The notes under the pieces: generated by a model
Seen by the model: only the letters and a program-made list of their open reading frames with translations
The model's database searches: none
What the model was told of the DNA's origin: nothing
In this document: positions 42,508 to 50,762 of the stretch, piece after piece
How the letters are laid out: each line of letters opens with the position of its first letter
Position numbering within the stretch: position 1 is the stretch's first letter
Translations under genes and position numbers: made by a program
Assembly: GCA_946886075.1 (NCBI GenBank)
Contig: CAMPHR010000006.1
Location: 51,561 to 115,560 of the forward strand
Source: an uncultured Novosphingobium sp.
Lineage (GTDB): Bacteria > Pseudomonadota > Alphaproteobacteria > Sphingomonadales > Sphingomonadaceae
Reading direction: 5' to 3'
Length of the DNA: 64,000 bases

Positions 42508-43266
42508 TTGAAGTTCCAGCCCAGATCCTGTGTCACCGCGCTCCTTGCCTGCGTTGCCGTGGCTGGTCTTGCCCCCGCTGCAAAGGCGATGACGGTCCAG
42601 CCGGTGGTCATCGATCTCACCACGTCGGGCCGCAGCATGAGCCAGGTCGTCACGGTGGAGAACAGCTTCGACAAGCCGCTGCCCGTGGAGTTGCGGATCG
42701 AAACGCTGGACCTGACGGCCGATGGCGCGAAGCCGACCGGCAAGGATAGCGGCGAACTGGCCGTATTCCCCCCGCAAGCGTTGATCCAGCCCGGCCAGCG
42801 GCAGAATTTCCGCGTGCAATATGTCGGTGACCCGGCCTTGGCGCGCAGCAAGCATTATTTCGTGACGGTCGCGCAGCTGCCGGTGCAGACCAGCGATACC
42901 CAATCCAACATCCAGCTGCTTTATAATTTCCAAGTGCTGGTCAGCATCTCGCCCGATGGCGCGAAGCCCGCTCTGTCGATCGCGTCGGCGGAAATCGGGA
43001 AGAATGCGGAAGGCGCGCCTGCCCCCGTAATCACCGTCACGAATACGTCCGTTGCCCATGGCTATCTGTCGCGTGGCCGACTCCGCGTCGTCGAGTTCGG
43101 GCCGGACGGCAAGGAAGTCTTGCGCAAGCAGCTGACCGGGCCGGAGCTTCAGCAGACGATCGGCTATGGCCTGGTCGGCGGTGGACAGACGCGCCGGGTG
43201 ACGCTGCCCGTCACGCTTCCACAGCCCAGCGGCAGGGTCGAGGCGCAGTTCACGCCCGACAACTGA
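42508..43266 (+). CDS. Periplasmic pilus chaperone
   Basis: A TTG at 42508, seven bases after AGGAG (42496-42500), gives a signal peptide of proper length (KFQPRSCVTALLACVAVAGL, then APAAKA) and 252 residues; ATG 42481 would put nine extra residues before it. The two Ig-like domains show SQVVTVENSFDKPLPVELRI, then AVFPPQALIQPGQRQNFRVQ with the conserved proline-rich F1-G1 region, and HYFVTVAQLPVQ. The chaperone would donate a strand to pilin subunits in the periplasm and pass them to the usher encoded 11 bp downstream. The usual basic anchor residues are not firmly placed by eye. Confidence 0.85.
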   Translation: MKFQPRSCVTALLACVAVAGLAPAAKAMTVQPVVIDLTTSGRSMSQVVTVENSFDKPLPVELRIETLDLTADGAKPTGKDSGELAVFPPQALIQPGQRQNFRVQYVGDPALARSKHYFVTVAQLPVQTSDTQSNIQLLYNFQVLVSISPDGAKPALSIASAEIGKNAEGAPAPVITVTNTSVAHGYLSRGRLRVVEFGPDGKEVLRKQLTGPELQQTIGYGLVGGGQTRRVTLPVTLPQPSGRVEAQFTPDN

Positions 43267-43277
43267 AGGTTCGCACC

Positions 43278-45752
43278 TTGCTCGCAAAGCCGACTGCTGC
43301 TGCCGGGGCATTGCTGCTCGCCGCCTGCCTCATGGCGTCCGCGGCCGGTGCGCAGACATCCGCGCAGGTGGTGATCGAACCGGATGCCACTGCAACTGGC
43401 ATAAATCCGACCGGCAAGCCCGTCATCCTCACCGCGCCGGTGATGGACGGGCAGGCCTATCTTGGCGACGCCACCGTCACCCTGGACCCGAACGGCCGCG
43501 CCACCTTTACGGCCGAGCGCCTGCTCACGCTGCTTGAACCGCGCATCGCTGCTCCCTTGCTGACTCGCCTGCGCGCTCGGCTCGGGGAGCGGGGTCAGCT
43601 TGACGGCGCGGACTTGCGCGGCGTCGGCGTCACCATCCGCTATGACCCGCAAGCGCTTCAGGTAACGCTCGACATCGCCGCGCCCAGCCGTGCCGCGCGG
43701 TCCGTCGATCTTGGCGACGGCAACAGGCGCGGACCCGTCAGCTATGCCCCGCCCGCGGACTTCAGCGCCTATCTCAACATTCGCGGCTCGCTCGATTGGG
43801 TGCAGCAGGGATCGGACGAGGGCCTCGCCGCGCCCATCACCTATCTCGACGGCGCCATCCGCGCCGGTGGCGTGGTGCTGGAAAGCGAGGCGAACTGGCA
43901 GGCGGGCGTCGCCGGGCCCGACCTGCAAAGACGGGGTACGCGGCTCGTCTATGACGACCGGCAGAACCTCGTCCGCTGGGCGGCAGGCGATCTCCAGACC
44001 CTCGCGCGGGGCTTTCAATCCGCCCCCGAGATCGCTGGCCTCTCCGTATCGCGCTTCTATTCGCTGCTCGACCCGCAAACCATTATCCGCCCACGCGGTA
44101 GCCGCAGCTTCCAGCTGGAGCGCCGCTCCGTCGTCGAGGTGCGCGTCAACGACCAGCTCGTCCGCCGCATGGAGCTTGACCCCGGCACCTTCGACCTGCG
44201 CGATTTTCCGTTCACCCAAGGGTCGAACGACGTCAAGCTGACCATCACCGACGACGCCGGACGCAAGGAGACGGTGGATTTCAGCATCTTCCTCGACCAG
44301 GCCCAACTCGCCAAAGGCTTGAGCGAATTTGGCTTCTATGCGGGCGTCCGCTCGCCACTTGGACGGCGCGGCCCTATCTATACCGACGATCTCGCCTTCA
44401 GCGGCTTCTACCGGCGCGGCGTTAGCGACCGGCTGACCCTCGGCGCCAATGCGCAGGCCGATGGCCGCGGCTGGATGGGCGGGATAGAATCCGTCATTGC
44501 CACCTCGATCGGCACCTTCGGCAGCTTCGCGTCCGCCTCTCATGTGAATGGCGAAGGGTCGGGCTGGGCGTCCATCCTGACCTTTCAGCGCACCATCAGC
44601 CGCAGCAGCGATCGCGCCGACGCCTTGTCGCTCTCTCTCGAAACGCGCAGCCGGAAATTCGCGCCGATCGGCACCGGCACGCCCTTCAACCCCTACAGCT
44701 ACATCGCCGGGGCAAGCTATAATAGCGGCATCAGCGAGTCCCTTTACGCCGGGCTAGACGCCCGCTATTCACGCGGCCGTGACGGCGAGCCCGACGCCGC
44801 AAGCGTCCGCGTCACCGGCGGCTGGCGCATCTCGCCCGCGCTCAACTTCACCGGCGACATTGGCTATGAACGGGCAGGGCGCAACAACCGCCTCGCCGCC
44901 TTCCTCTCGCTCACCTACCGCCTCGATCGCTCATCCAGCCTGCGCACCGACTATGACAGTCGCAACAATCGCAGCCGCCTCAGCTATCAAAGCTATAGCG
45001 GCTCCGGCACCGGCGCCTATAATCTCAGCGCCGACGTCGAACGCAGCGACATCGGCGCAGGGGTCAGCGCCAGCGGCGTCTATTATGCCAACCGCGCCGA
45101 ACTCGGCTTCAGTCATTTCGGCAGCTTTGAGCGCGATCTTGGCGGATCGACCGGCCAGCGGACCTCCTTCCGCTTCGGCACTGCGCTCGCCCTCGCTGAC
45201 GGCTCTTTCTCCATCGGCCGCCCGATCCAGGACGCCTTCGCCATCGTCCGCGCTCACCCCTCGCTCAAAGGCGCGGACATATTCATCGACGAAAGCGGCG
45301 ACAGCTACACCGCCCGCACCGCCCGCTTCGGCACCGCCATTCAGCCTAGCCTCAGCAGCTACAGCGAACGCAACATCCTGACGACCGCGCCCGACGCTCC
45401 GCTCGGCCTCGACCTTGGCGAAGGATCGTTCCGCCTCCTGCCGCCCTATCGCGGCGGCTACAAGCTGACCGTCGGCTCCGACTATATGGTGAGCGTCGTC
45501 GGCCGCCTGATCGGAAGCGATGGCCAGCCGCTCGCCTTGGTCGCGGGCCAGGCGATCGAGGCGGCGCACCCTGATCGCGAAGCCATCCCGCTCTTCACCA
45601 ACGCCGCTGGCCGCTTCGGCGCGACCGGCCTCGCGCCTGGTCGCTGGACAATCGTGATGAACGATGCGGACAAGACCAGCTTCGACCTCGTCATCCCGGC
45701 TGGATCAACCGCAACAATCCCCGCCGGGGACTTGCATCCCAAAGGGCAGTAG
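43278..45752 (+). CDS. Outer-membrane pilus usher
   Basis: An 824-residue usher starting with TTG 43278; no ATG or GTG lies between the chaperone stop and its signal peptide (LAKPTAAAGALLLAACLMAS, then AAGAQ). The N-terminal domain contains TLDPNGRATFTAERLLTLL. GDLQTLARGFQSAPEIAGLS, RSVVEVRVNDQLVRRMEL and DFPFTQGSNDVKLTITDDAG are the usher pore/plug signatures. The long beta-barrel is rich in Ser/Arg/Tyr, and the C-terminal domain includes LIGSDGQPLALVAG. It secretes and assembles the pilins across the outer membrane. The locus has SCPU-like subunits but not the csu gene order, so its pilus class is uncertain. Confidence 0.9.
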   Translation: MLAKPTAAAGALLLAACLMASAAGAQTSAQVVIEPDATATGINPTGKPVILTAPVMDGQAYLGDATVTLDPNGRATFTAERLLTLLEPRIAAPLLTRLRARLGERGQLDGADLRGVGVTIRYDPQALQVTLDIAAPSRAARSVDLGDGNRRGPVSYAPPADFSAYLNIRGSLDWVQQGSDEGLAAPITYLDGAIRAGGVVLESEANWQAGVAGPDLQRRGTRLVYDDRQNLVRWAAGDLQTLARGFQSAPEIAGLSVSRFYSLLDPQTIIRPRGSRSFQLERRSVVEVRVNDQLVRRMELDPGTFDLRDFPFTQGSNDVKLTITDDAGRKETVDFSIFLDQAQLAKGLSEFGFYAGVRSPLGRRGPIYTDDLAFSGFYRRGVSDRLTLGANAQADGRGWMGGIESVIATSIGTFGSFASASHVNGEGSGWASILTFQRTISRSSDRADALSLSLETRSRKFAPIGTGTPFNPYSYIAGASYNSGISESLYAGLDARYSRGRDGEPDAASVRVTGGWRISPALNFTGDIGYERAGRNNRLAAFLSLTYRLDRSSSLRTDYDSRNNRSRLSYQSYSGSGTGAYNLSADVERSDIGAGVSASGVYYANRAELGFSHFGSFERDLGGSTGQRTSFRFGTALALADGSFSIGRPIQDAFAIVRAHPSLKGADIFIDESGDSYTARTARFGTAIQPSLSSYSERNILTTAPDAPLGLDLGEGSFRLLPPYRGGYKLTVGSDYMVSVVGRLIGSDGQPLALVAGQAIEAAHPDREAIPLFTNAAGRFGATGLAPGRWTIVMNDADKTSFDLVIPAGSTATIPAGDLHPKGQ

Positions 45753-45767
45753 CCCAGGCGAAGCGGT

Positions 45768-46142
45768 TCAGGACTGCCGGTCGCGATAAAACTGGGTGCC
45801 GAGCTGCAGGCTTTCGGCAATGCGATCTGCTTTTTCCTGAAAGGCGGCCGCCGCCTCTGGTGAAAGCACATCCTCGCTCGTCCGCCGCCACAATTCCAGC
45901 CATCGGCTAAAGTTGTCAGCCGTCATATGCGGCGCGTGCCGGACATGCGCGACCATCGGCTGACCCTTGTACCGGCCAGTGCCCAGCATCACCGATGACC
46001 AGAATGCCTTCAGCTTTTCCAGATGAAGCGGCCAATCGTCGATCGCTCCGTCGAATACCGGCCCAAGCAGCGGGTCCGCACGCACGCGCTCGTAAAAGGC
46101 AGGGACCAGGCGGCCGATATCCTCTTCGCTAATCATGCCCAT
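45768..46142 (-). CDS. Group III truncated hemoglobin
   Basis: A 124-residue globin. LVPAFYERVRADPLLGPVF carries the B10 tyrosine of truncated globins. KLKAFWSSVMLGTGRYKGQP and AHVRHAPHMTADNFSRWLEL contain the group III pattern, with the heme-binding histidine in the HVRHAP region and the RWLELWRRT helix. Group III globins are thought to handle oxygen, NO or peroxide; their biology is poorly known. The gene starts 18 bp after a cytochrome P450 gene on the same strand, so both are probably one transcript and the globin may supply oxygen to the P450 or protect it. The hydrolase-type usher gene ends convergently 15 bp away. Confidence 0.88.
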   Translation of the reverse strand: MGMISEEDIGRLVPAFYERVRADPLLGPVFDGAIDDWPLHLEKLKAFWSSVMLGTGRYKGQPMVAHVRHAPHMTADNFSRWLELWRRTSEDVLSPEAAAAFQEKADRIAESLQLGTQFYRDRQS

Positions 46143-46160
46143 CTACCGGAAGCAGCATCC

Positions 46161-47345
46161 TCAGTCGCAGGATATGACCGCATTGCGCAGTTCATAGCCC
46201 GTCACCAGCGGATTCCACGTCATGGTCGGCGCCTGGTCCAGCTTCAGGCCCGGCACCTGCAATAAGCGTTCGAGGAACAGGCAACTTTCCTGAAGCGCCA
46301 CCTGCGCTCCGGGGCAGCGATGTTCGCCGTCCCCGAACGAAAGGCCCGCATTGCCATATTTGGCGCTGACTTCCCGCCCCGCAACCAGTTCGCAGGGCCG
46401 CTCGCCAAAGGCAGCCGGGTCACTGTTCGCCGCCCGTACATCGATGGCGACGGCAGAGCCGGGAGGGGCACCCGCCGCGTCGCCCTCGCTATCCGGCACG
46501 CGGCGGTAAAGGTAGCCCACAACCGGCTCAAGCCGCAGCAATTCCTCGAGCAGGGCGATTTTCCCCTTCTCGTCGGCGGCAAGGAAGGCCGCTCGCAACT
46601 CCTCACGCTCCAGCATGTGCCATGCCGCCATGACGATGAACTCGCGCGTGGTCGCCATTCCCGCCGCGCCATAAACCAGGCATTCGGTCAGTATCTCGCG
46701 GCCATTATAGCCTTCGTCGATCAGGTGAGAGATGACATCGTCTCGCCGCTGCTTGCGCCGCGCGCGGATCGCCGGGGCGACGTCCTGATAATAGAAGGAC
46801 AAGACCCGAAATTGGGCCTGCACGAATTTCACGAGTGACGCGACCTTGCCCGGATGTGGGCGGAAATCCCCGGTGAAGAACACATCCAGCCGCCGGGCGA
46901 GCCCCTTGGGATCGCTGTCGGTCAGGCCGACGATCTGGCTCGCGACCGCAACCGCCAGCTCCAGGCTCAGCTGGTCGAGGAAGGCAGTCTTGTCCTTCAC
47001 GAACCGGGATAGCAACTGCTCGCTGAGCGCGATCATCAACTCGCGATAATGAGTGGTGACGATGCGGGGGGTGAAGAAACGAGCTGTCGCGCTACGCTGA
47101 ACGCGATGCGCTTCACCCTCCAGGAACAGGATGGGCTGGCGCGTCGCGCTCCCGATCTTGCCGACCTGCTCGGCCAGGAAACCTGCCTGCCGCACATTCT
47201 GGTTGCGCAGGATCGCGCGTGCTTCAGCGAAATTCCGGGTGCGCACATCGGGTTCGACGGTCCCGCCAGCGCTCGCGGCGGCGGCGGATTTTCGGTCATC
47301 GCCGTTGCGATGGACAGGACAGGCGCCGGAAAGACGAGCTTCCAT
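46161..47345 (-). CDS. Cytochrome P450
   Basis: This 394-residue soluble P450 has the heme-ligand loop LSFGDGEHRCPGAQVALQES (cysteine near residue 344), the ExxR pair in EELLRLEP, and an I-helix reading GAAGMATTREF, where the usual acid before the threonine is replaced. It needs a ferredoxin and reductase, none of which lie nearby. The missing I-helix acid may change proton delivery or chemistry. The truncated globin gene follows after 18 bp. A Baeyer-Villiger monooxygenase gene ends 145 bp upstream behind a terminator, so the P450 pair has its own promoter. The substrate is unknown. Confidence 0.92.
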   Translation of the reverse strand: MEARLSGACPVHRNGDDRKSAAAASAGGTVEPDVRTRNFAEARAILRNQNVRQAGFLAEQVGKIGSATRQPILFLEGEAHRVQRSATARFFTPRIVTTHYRELMIALSEQLLSRFVKDKTAFLDQLSLELAVAVASQIVGLTDSDPKGLARRLDVFFTGDFRPHPGKVASLVKFVQAQFRVLSFYYQDVAPAIRARRKQRRDDVISHLIDEGYNGREILTECLVYGAAGMATTREFIVMAAWHMLEREELRAAFLAADEKGKIALLEELLRLEPVVGYLYRRVPDSEGDAAGAPPGSAVAIDVRAANSDPAAFGERPCELVAGREVSAKYGNAGLSFGDGEHRCPGAQVALQESCLFLERLLQVPGLKLDQAPTMTWNPLVTGYELRNAVISCD

Positions 47346-47443
47346 CAGCTTCGACCCTCAATGTGCATGACGGGCCCTTAACTTAGGCGCCCCTCAGTGC
47401 CGGTCAAGGCCGGGCCTGTCCTCATCTGTCAGCAGTGAAGCGA

Positions 47444-47477
47444 AGAGGCGTCTGGCCGCATGGCAGCCGGACGCCTC
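47444..47477 (-). terminator. Terminator-like hairpin after the Baeyer-Villiger monooxygenase gene
   Basis: AGAGGCGTCTGGC and GCCGGACGCCTCT form a 13-bp stem with one mismatched position and a 9-nt loop, starting 14 bp after the monooxygenase stop. Only a short, interrupted T-rich stretch (TCGCTTC) follows on the reverse strand, so termination is likely but not certain. Confidence 0.6.
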
Positions 47478-47490
47478 TCCTGCCTTATGG

Positions 47491-49437
47491 TCAATCGAAC
47501 TTATAGTCTTCCAGCACAGGCTTCTGCAGCTCGTTCCACATGTCGACCAGGCGGAATGGCCAGGGACCGACCGGGCGGCCCTTGCTGTTCTGATAATAGC
47601 TCTTCGACCGCGGATGGGTCCAGATCATGTGCTTCATCTGGTCGTCGATCCGCTTGTTGTGACGCCAGAAGGCTTCTTCCGTAACCTCGATGGTGCGGGC
47701 ACCGGTCGCGATCATGTGATCGAGGCATTCGATCAGATAATGGACCTGCGATTCACTGACTATGTTGACGCCGCCAGCATGGTTGGGGCCGATGTTCGGA
47801 CCGGTCGACAGGAAGTAGTTGGGGTAGCCGGGGATGGTCGTGCCCAGATAGGCCCGCTCTTCCTCGTCCGCCCAATCCTCTGCCAGATCATGGCCGTCGC
47901 GTCCCTTGATCTCCAGCTCCTGCACCAGGGCTTCAGCCCTGAAGCCGGTCGCGCAAATGATCACGTCGAACTCATATTCCGTGCCGTCCTTCGTGCGAAT
48001 GCCGGTCGGCGTGATTTCGGCGATATGGGTCGTTTCCAGCGTCGTCTTCGGCTGCATCAGGGCGTCGTACCAGCCCGCATCCATGATGACCCGCTTGGAA
48101 AAGATCGGGAAGTCCGGTGTCAGCTTCTCGATCAGGTCAGGGCGGCCTGCCAGCTTGTGATTCATATGCGACAACGCATATTGGCGCATGCCTTCGTTAA
48201 GCGCCGACACCGCAATGCCATCTTCGGGGTAGGACGGGTCCTTCACCACGTTGGGATAGAGGCCGTCGGCGGCAAACCAGAAGACGCGGAAACGGAACCA
48301 TTCCTTGTAATAGGGAATGTGCCGCATGGCCCACTTCACGGGCTCGGGCACTTCGGCCTTCACTTCCGGATTGTTGATGACCCAGTGCTTGGTGCGCATG
48401 AAGACGACCAGCTCATCCACCTCGCTGACGATCGACGAAACGATCTGGGCGGAGCTGGCGCCGGTTCCGATGACGGCGACCTTCTTGCCCTTCAGGTCGA
48501 TACTTTCATCATAATCAGCCGAATGGCAGATGATGCCCTTGAAGCCTTCGATACCGGGGATGTCGGGCAGCTGCCAGCGGTCGGTGGTGCCGAATGCGTT
48601 GAACACGGCATTGGCCTTGATGACTTCGCGCTTGCCGGTGTTCAGATCCTCGACCGTCACGTTCCACACTGCTTCGGCCTCATCGAAGATCAGGCTGTGA
48701 ACGACCGTCTTGAAACGGATGTTGCGGCGGACGTCATATTTGTCGGCCACGGCGCGGAAATATTCGCGCATATCCGCGCCATGCGGGTGATATTCATTCC
48801 ATTCGGGGCTGATTTCGAAGGAGTAGGAATAGAAGTGGCTGGGCGTGTCCACGCCGACGCCGGGGTAGCGGTTCTTCCACCAGGTGCCGCCGACTTCCTC
48901 ATTCTTTTCGATGACGACATGTTCGTAGCCGGCGCGTTCCAGCTCGATGCTGGCGAGAATGCCGGTCAGGCCTGCGCCGATGACCAGCACCTTGAAACCG
49001 GGCGGGGGAGGGGTACGGCCGGGCAGTTCCTTGCGCACTGGGCTGCGGTGGAAGCCGCCCTGTTCCAGTACCATGGGGACGAATTCGTCGGTCACCGGTT
49101 CGCCGACACCGACGCTCATCATCTTCTGCATCAGCGCAATGGGCGGATCTTCCGACTTTGCCGCGCCCGGCGTCGTCAACACATGAACCAGCCGCTCATG
49201 CAGGTCGTCGATGCATTCCTGCGGAATGACATAATCGGGATTGGTGTAGGGCGGATGGATGTGGACCTGGAAAGTATCCAGCATCGATTCATCATGCGTC
49301 AGGTGAACATAGACCATCAGCAAGGTCTGGAGGTTCGCTGCCTTCAGCGCTTCACGTAGTTCCGGGCCGTCCGTTAGGGGAAGGGGGCGGCTGCCATTGT
49401 CAAGCATGTTCGGCGAAGTCGTCGTTCTCATATCCAT
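47491..49437 (-). CDS. Flavin-dependent Baeyer-Villiger monooxygenase, 4-hydroxyacetophenone monooxygenase (HAPMO)-like
   Basis: ATG 49437 is preferred because GGAGAG lies just upstream; 648 residues result. A 145-residue N-terminal extension (LREALKAANLQTLLMVYVHL ...) precedes the FAD motif VLVIGAGLTGILASIELERA, as in HAPMO. The second dinucleotide motif is VAVIGTGASSAQIV. The Baeyer-Villiger fingerprint F-x-G-x3-H-x3-W is present as FKGIICHSADYD, with tyrosine in place of tryptophan. GGTWWKNRYPGVGVDTPSH is also conserved. It would insert oxygen beside a ketone to make an ester, using NADPH. VOC and TetR genes follow upstream in the same direction. Confidence 0.93.
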   Translation of the reverse strand: MDMRTTTSPNMLDNGSRPLPLTDGPELREALKAANLQTLLMVYVHLTHDESMLDTFQVHIHPPYTNPDYVIPQECIDDLHERLVHVLTTPGAAKSEDPPIALMQKMMSVGVGEPVTDEFVPMVLEQGGFHRSPVRKELPGRTPPPPGFKVLVIGAGLTGILASIELERAGYEHVVIEKNEEVGGTWWKNRYPGVGVDTPSHFYSYSFEISPEWNEYHPHGADMREYFRAVADKYDVRRNIRFKTVVHSLIFDEAEAVWNVTVEDLNTGKREVIKANAVFNAFGTTDRWQLPDIPGIEGFKGIICHSADYDESIDLKGKKVAVIGTGASSAQIVSSIVSEVDELVVFMRTKHWVINNPEVKAEVPEPVKWAMRHIPYYKEWFRFRVFWFAADGLYPNVVKDPSYPEDGIAVSALNEGMRQYALSHMNHKLAGRPDLIEKLTPDFPIFSKRVIMDAGWYDALMQPKTTLETTHIAEITPTGIRTKDGTEYEFDVIICATGFRAEALVQELEIKGRDGHDLAEDWADEEERAYLGTTIPGYPNYFLSTGPNIGPNHAGGVNIVSESQVHYLIECLDHMIATGARTIEVTEEAFWRHNKRIDDQMKHMIWTHPRSKSYYQNSKGRPVGPWPFRLVDMWNELQKPVLEDYKFD

Positions 49438-49496
49438 ATGTCTCTCCATGAGAGCTGCAGGTCTGCTGGGTGCGCGGGGGCGGAGCCGCCCTCCTG

Positions 49497-49913
49497 TTAT
49501 CTCGCCATCATCTCCACATTCTCGCTCAACCGTCCTTCAGGGTCGCTGGTGAACAGGACGCGCACGCCATGTTCGGGCATTTCGCGCACCGGACCGACAT
49601 GCTGGCCGCCATGCGCAAGGACGCGTGCGGCAAGCGCATCGAGATCCGTGGTGATGAATCCAAGAATCACTTCGCGGTCGCGTGGTGCTGGCCTATCCAA
49701 AAAGTTGATCATCGTCAACGATTCTGCGCCCATGCTTTCACCGGGCCCCATGATGACTTCCCGCAGGCGTCCCAAGACGGCGGGATCGCCTGCTTCCACC
49801 CGGTGCAGGCTGTTGAGCCCATAGACCGCGCCATAATAGGCGGCCATGGCTTCCTCATCCGCGACGATCAGCTTGGTGAAGCCGAAATGCGTGTCTCCTT
49901 CATGGGTCATCAT
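49497..49913 (-). CDS. VOC-family (glyoxalase/dioxygenase fold) protein
   Basis: A 138-residue protein with two beta-alpha-beta-beta-beta units: HFGFTKLIVADEEAMAAYYG starts the first, and EVILGFITTDLDALAARVLA with VRVLFTSDPEGRLSENVEM ends the second. The late glutamate of SENVEM is where VOC enzymes place a metal ligand; an early histidine (HFGF) could be another. Members isomerise, epoxide-open or cleave C-C bonds, or bind toxic compounds. It overlaps the TetR stop by 4 nt and lies 59 bp before the monooxygenase gene. The three probably form one operon, the enzyme perhaps working on the monooxygenase product. Confidence 0.83.
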   Translation of the reverse strand: MMTHEGDTHFGFTKLIVADEEAMAAYYGAVYGLNSLHRVEAGDPAVLGRLREVIMGPGESMGAESLTMINFLDRPAPRDREVILGFITTDLDALAARVLAHGGQHVGPVREMPEHGVRVLFTSDPEGRLSENVEMMAR

Positions 49914-50635
49914 GATTCTCCTGTACTGCCCGGCTGTGGGCCCGCTGCCTCGGCGATGATGCGCTCCAGCCCTGCGATGATGTGGCCAAAGCCGTAGGTC
50001 AGCGCCGCCCGTCCATCGAGCTGCAGCAGGTCGCGCTGCAAATTCTGCAGCAACGCGGCTTCATAGCTGCTCAGCGCGTGAATGTGCGCGGTCGTGCGCC
50101 GGTTGTTCTGTTCGGGCGGCGGCGCCTGCGACGTGATGAAGCCAAGCGCCGAGGTCGTGAACCACCGTACCGCAAAGGCGAGGTCGGGCCCGTCCAGCCC
50201 CTGCGCCCGGATCAGCTCCACCACCGGGATCCAGGTGCGCAACCAGCCGGGCGAGGCGTGCCCATCCCACAGGCTGAGCTTCATCGCGACGGGATAGCGT
50301 TGGAACAGGTCCACCGTCGCCCACAGCCACTGGCGGATTTCATCCTGCCAGCAGCCGCCCTTCTCCGGATGGTCGAACCGGCTGTATATCTCGTCCGCGA
50401 CCGCGATCAGCAGGTCGTCGCGGCTTGGGAAATAATTGTAGAGCGTCATGACCCCGGCGCCCAGGCTCTTCGCCAGCAAACCCATCGAGAACCGCTCGAC
50501 CGGCATGTCGTCGAGCAGGCGCAGCGTCGTGCCGATGATCGCATCGCGCGACAGCCGAGCAGGCCGCCCCCGCCTCCGCACGGGCTCGCCGCGCTCGCCT
50601 TCGCCCGGCTGCACCGGCCCCACGTCAGCTTTCAT
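49910..50635 (-). CDS. TetR/AcrR-family transcriptional regulator
   Basis: ATG 50635 gives 241 residues; a GTG at 50647 could add four. The N-terminal DNA-binding domain shows RLSRDAIIGTTLRLLDD, MGLLAKSLGAGVMTLYNYFP and SRDDLLIAVADEIYSRF, clearly TetR. The C-terminal helices form the ligand pocket (LWATVDLFQRYPVAMKLSLW). It leads the VOC and monooxygenase genes and overlaps the VOC gene by 4 nt, so it probably represses its own operon until a ketone or aromatic effector binds. Two palindromes just upstream are candidate operators. Confidence 0.92.
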   Translation of the reverse strand: MKADVGPVQPGEGERGEPVRRRGRPARLSRDAIIGTTLRLLDDMPVERFSMGLLAKSLGAGVMTLYNYFPSRDDLLIAVADEIYSRFDHPEKGGCWQDEIRQWLWATVDLFQRYPVAMKLSLWDGHASPGWLRTWIPVVELIRAQGLDGPDLAFAVRWFTTSALGFITSQAPPPEQNNRRTTAHIHALSSYEAALLQNLQRDLLQLDGRAALTYGFGHIIAGLERIIAEAAGPQPGSTGES

Positions 50636-50671
50636 GCCCCCTGCCACACGCTCCTCCCCGCTATTTTCCGC

Positions 50672-50720
50672 CTATACGCATAGAGGTTCAGCGGCTCCTG
50701 TCAATTTACGTATGGCATAC
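50672..50720. promoter_or_regulatory. Candidate TetR operator region
   Basis: The gap upstream of the TetR gene has two palindromes: CTAT-ACGC-ATAG (50672-50683) and GTATG-G-CATAC (50710-50720). Both contain TATG/CATA-like half sites, and they are about 38 bp apart. They suit binding by the adjacent TetR protein, but this is only inferred. Confidence 0.4.
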
Positions 50721-50762
50721 TACATTGTGCAGATCTGCCTTCCGCCCGCACCCCGCCGCGCC

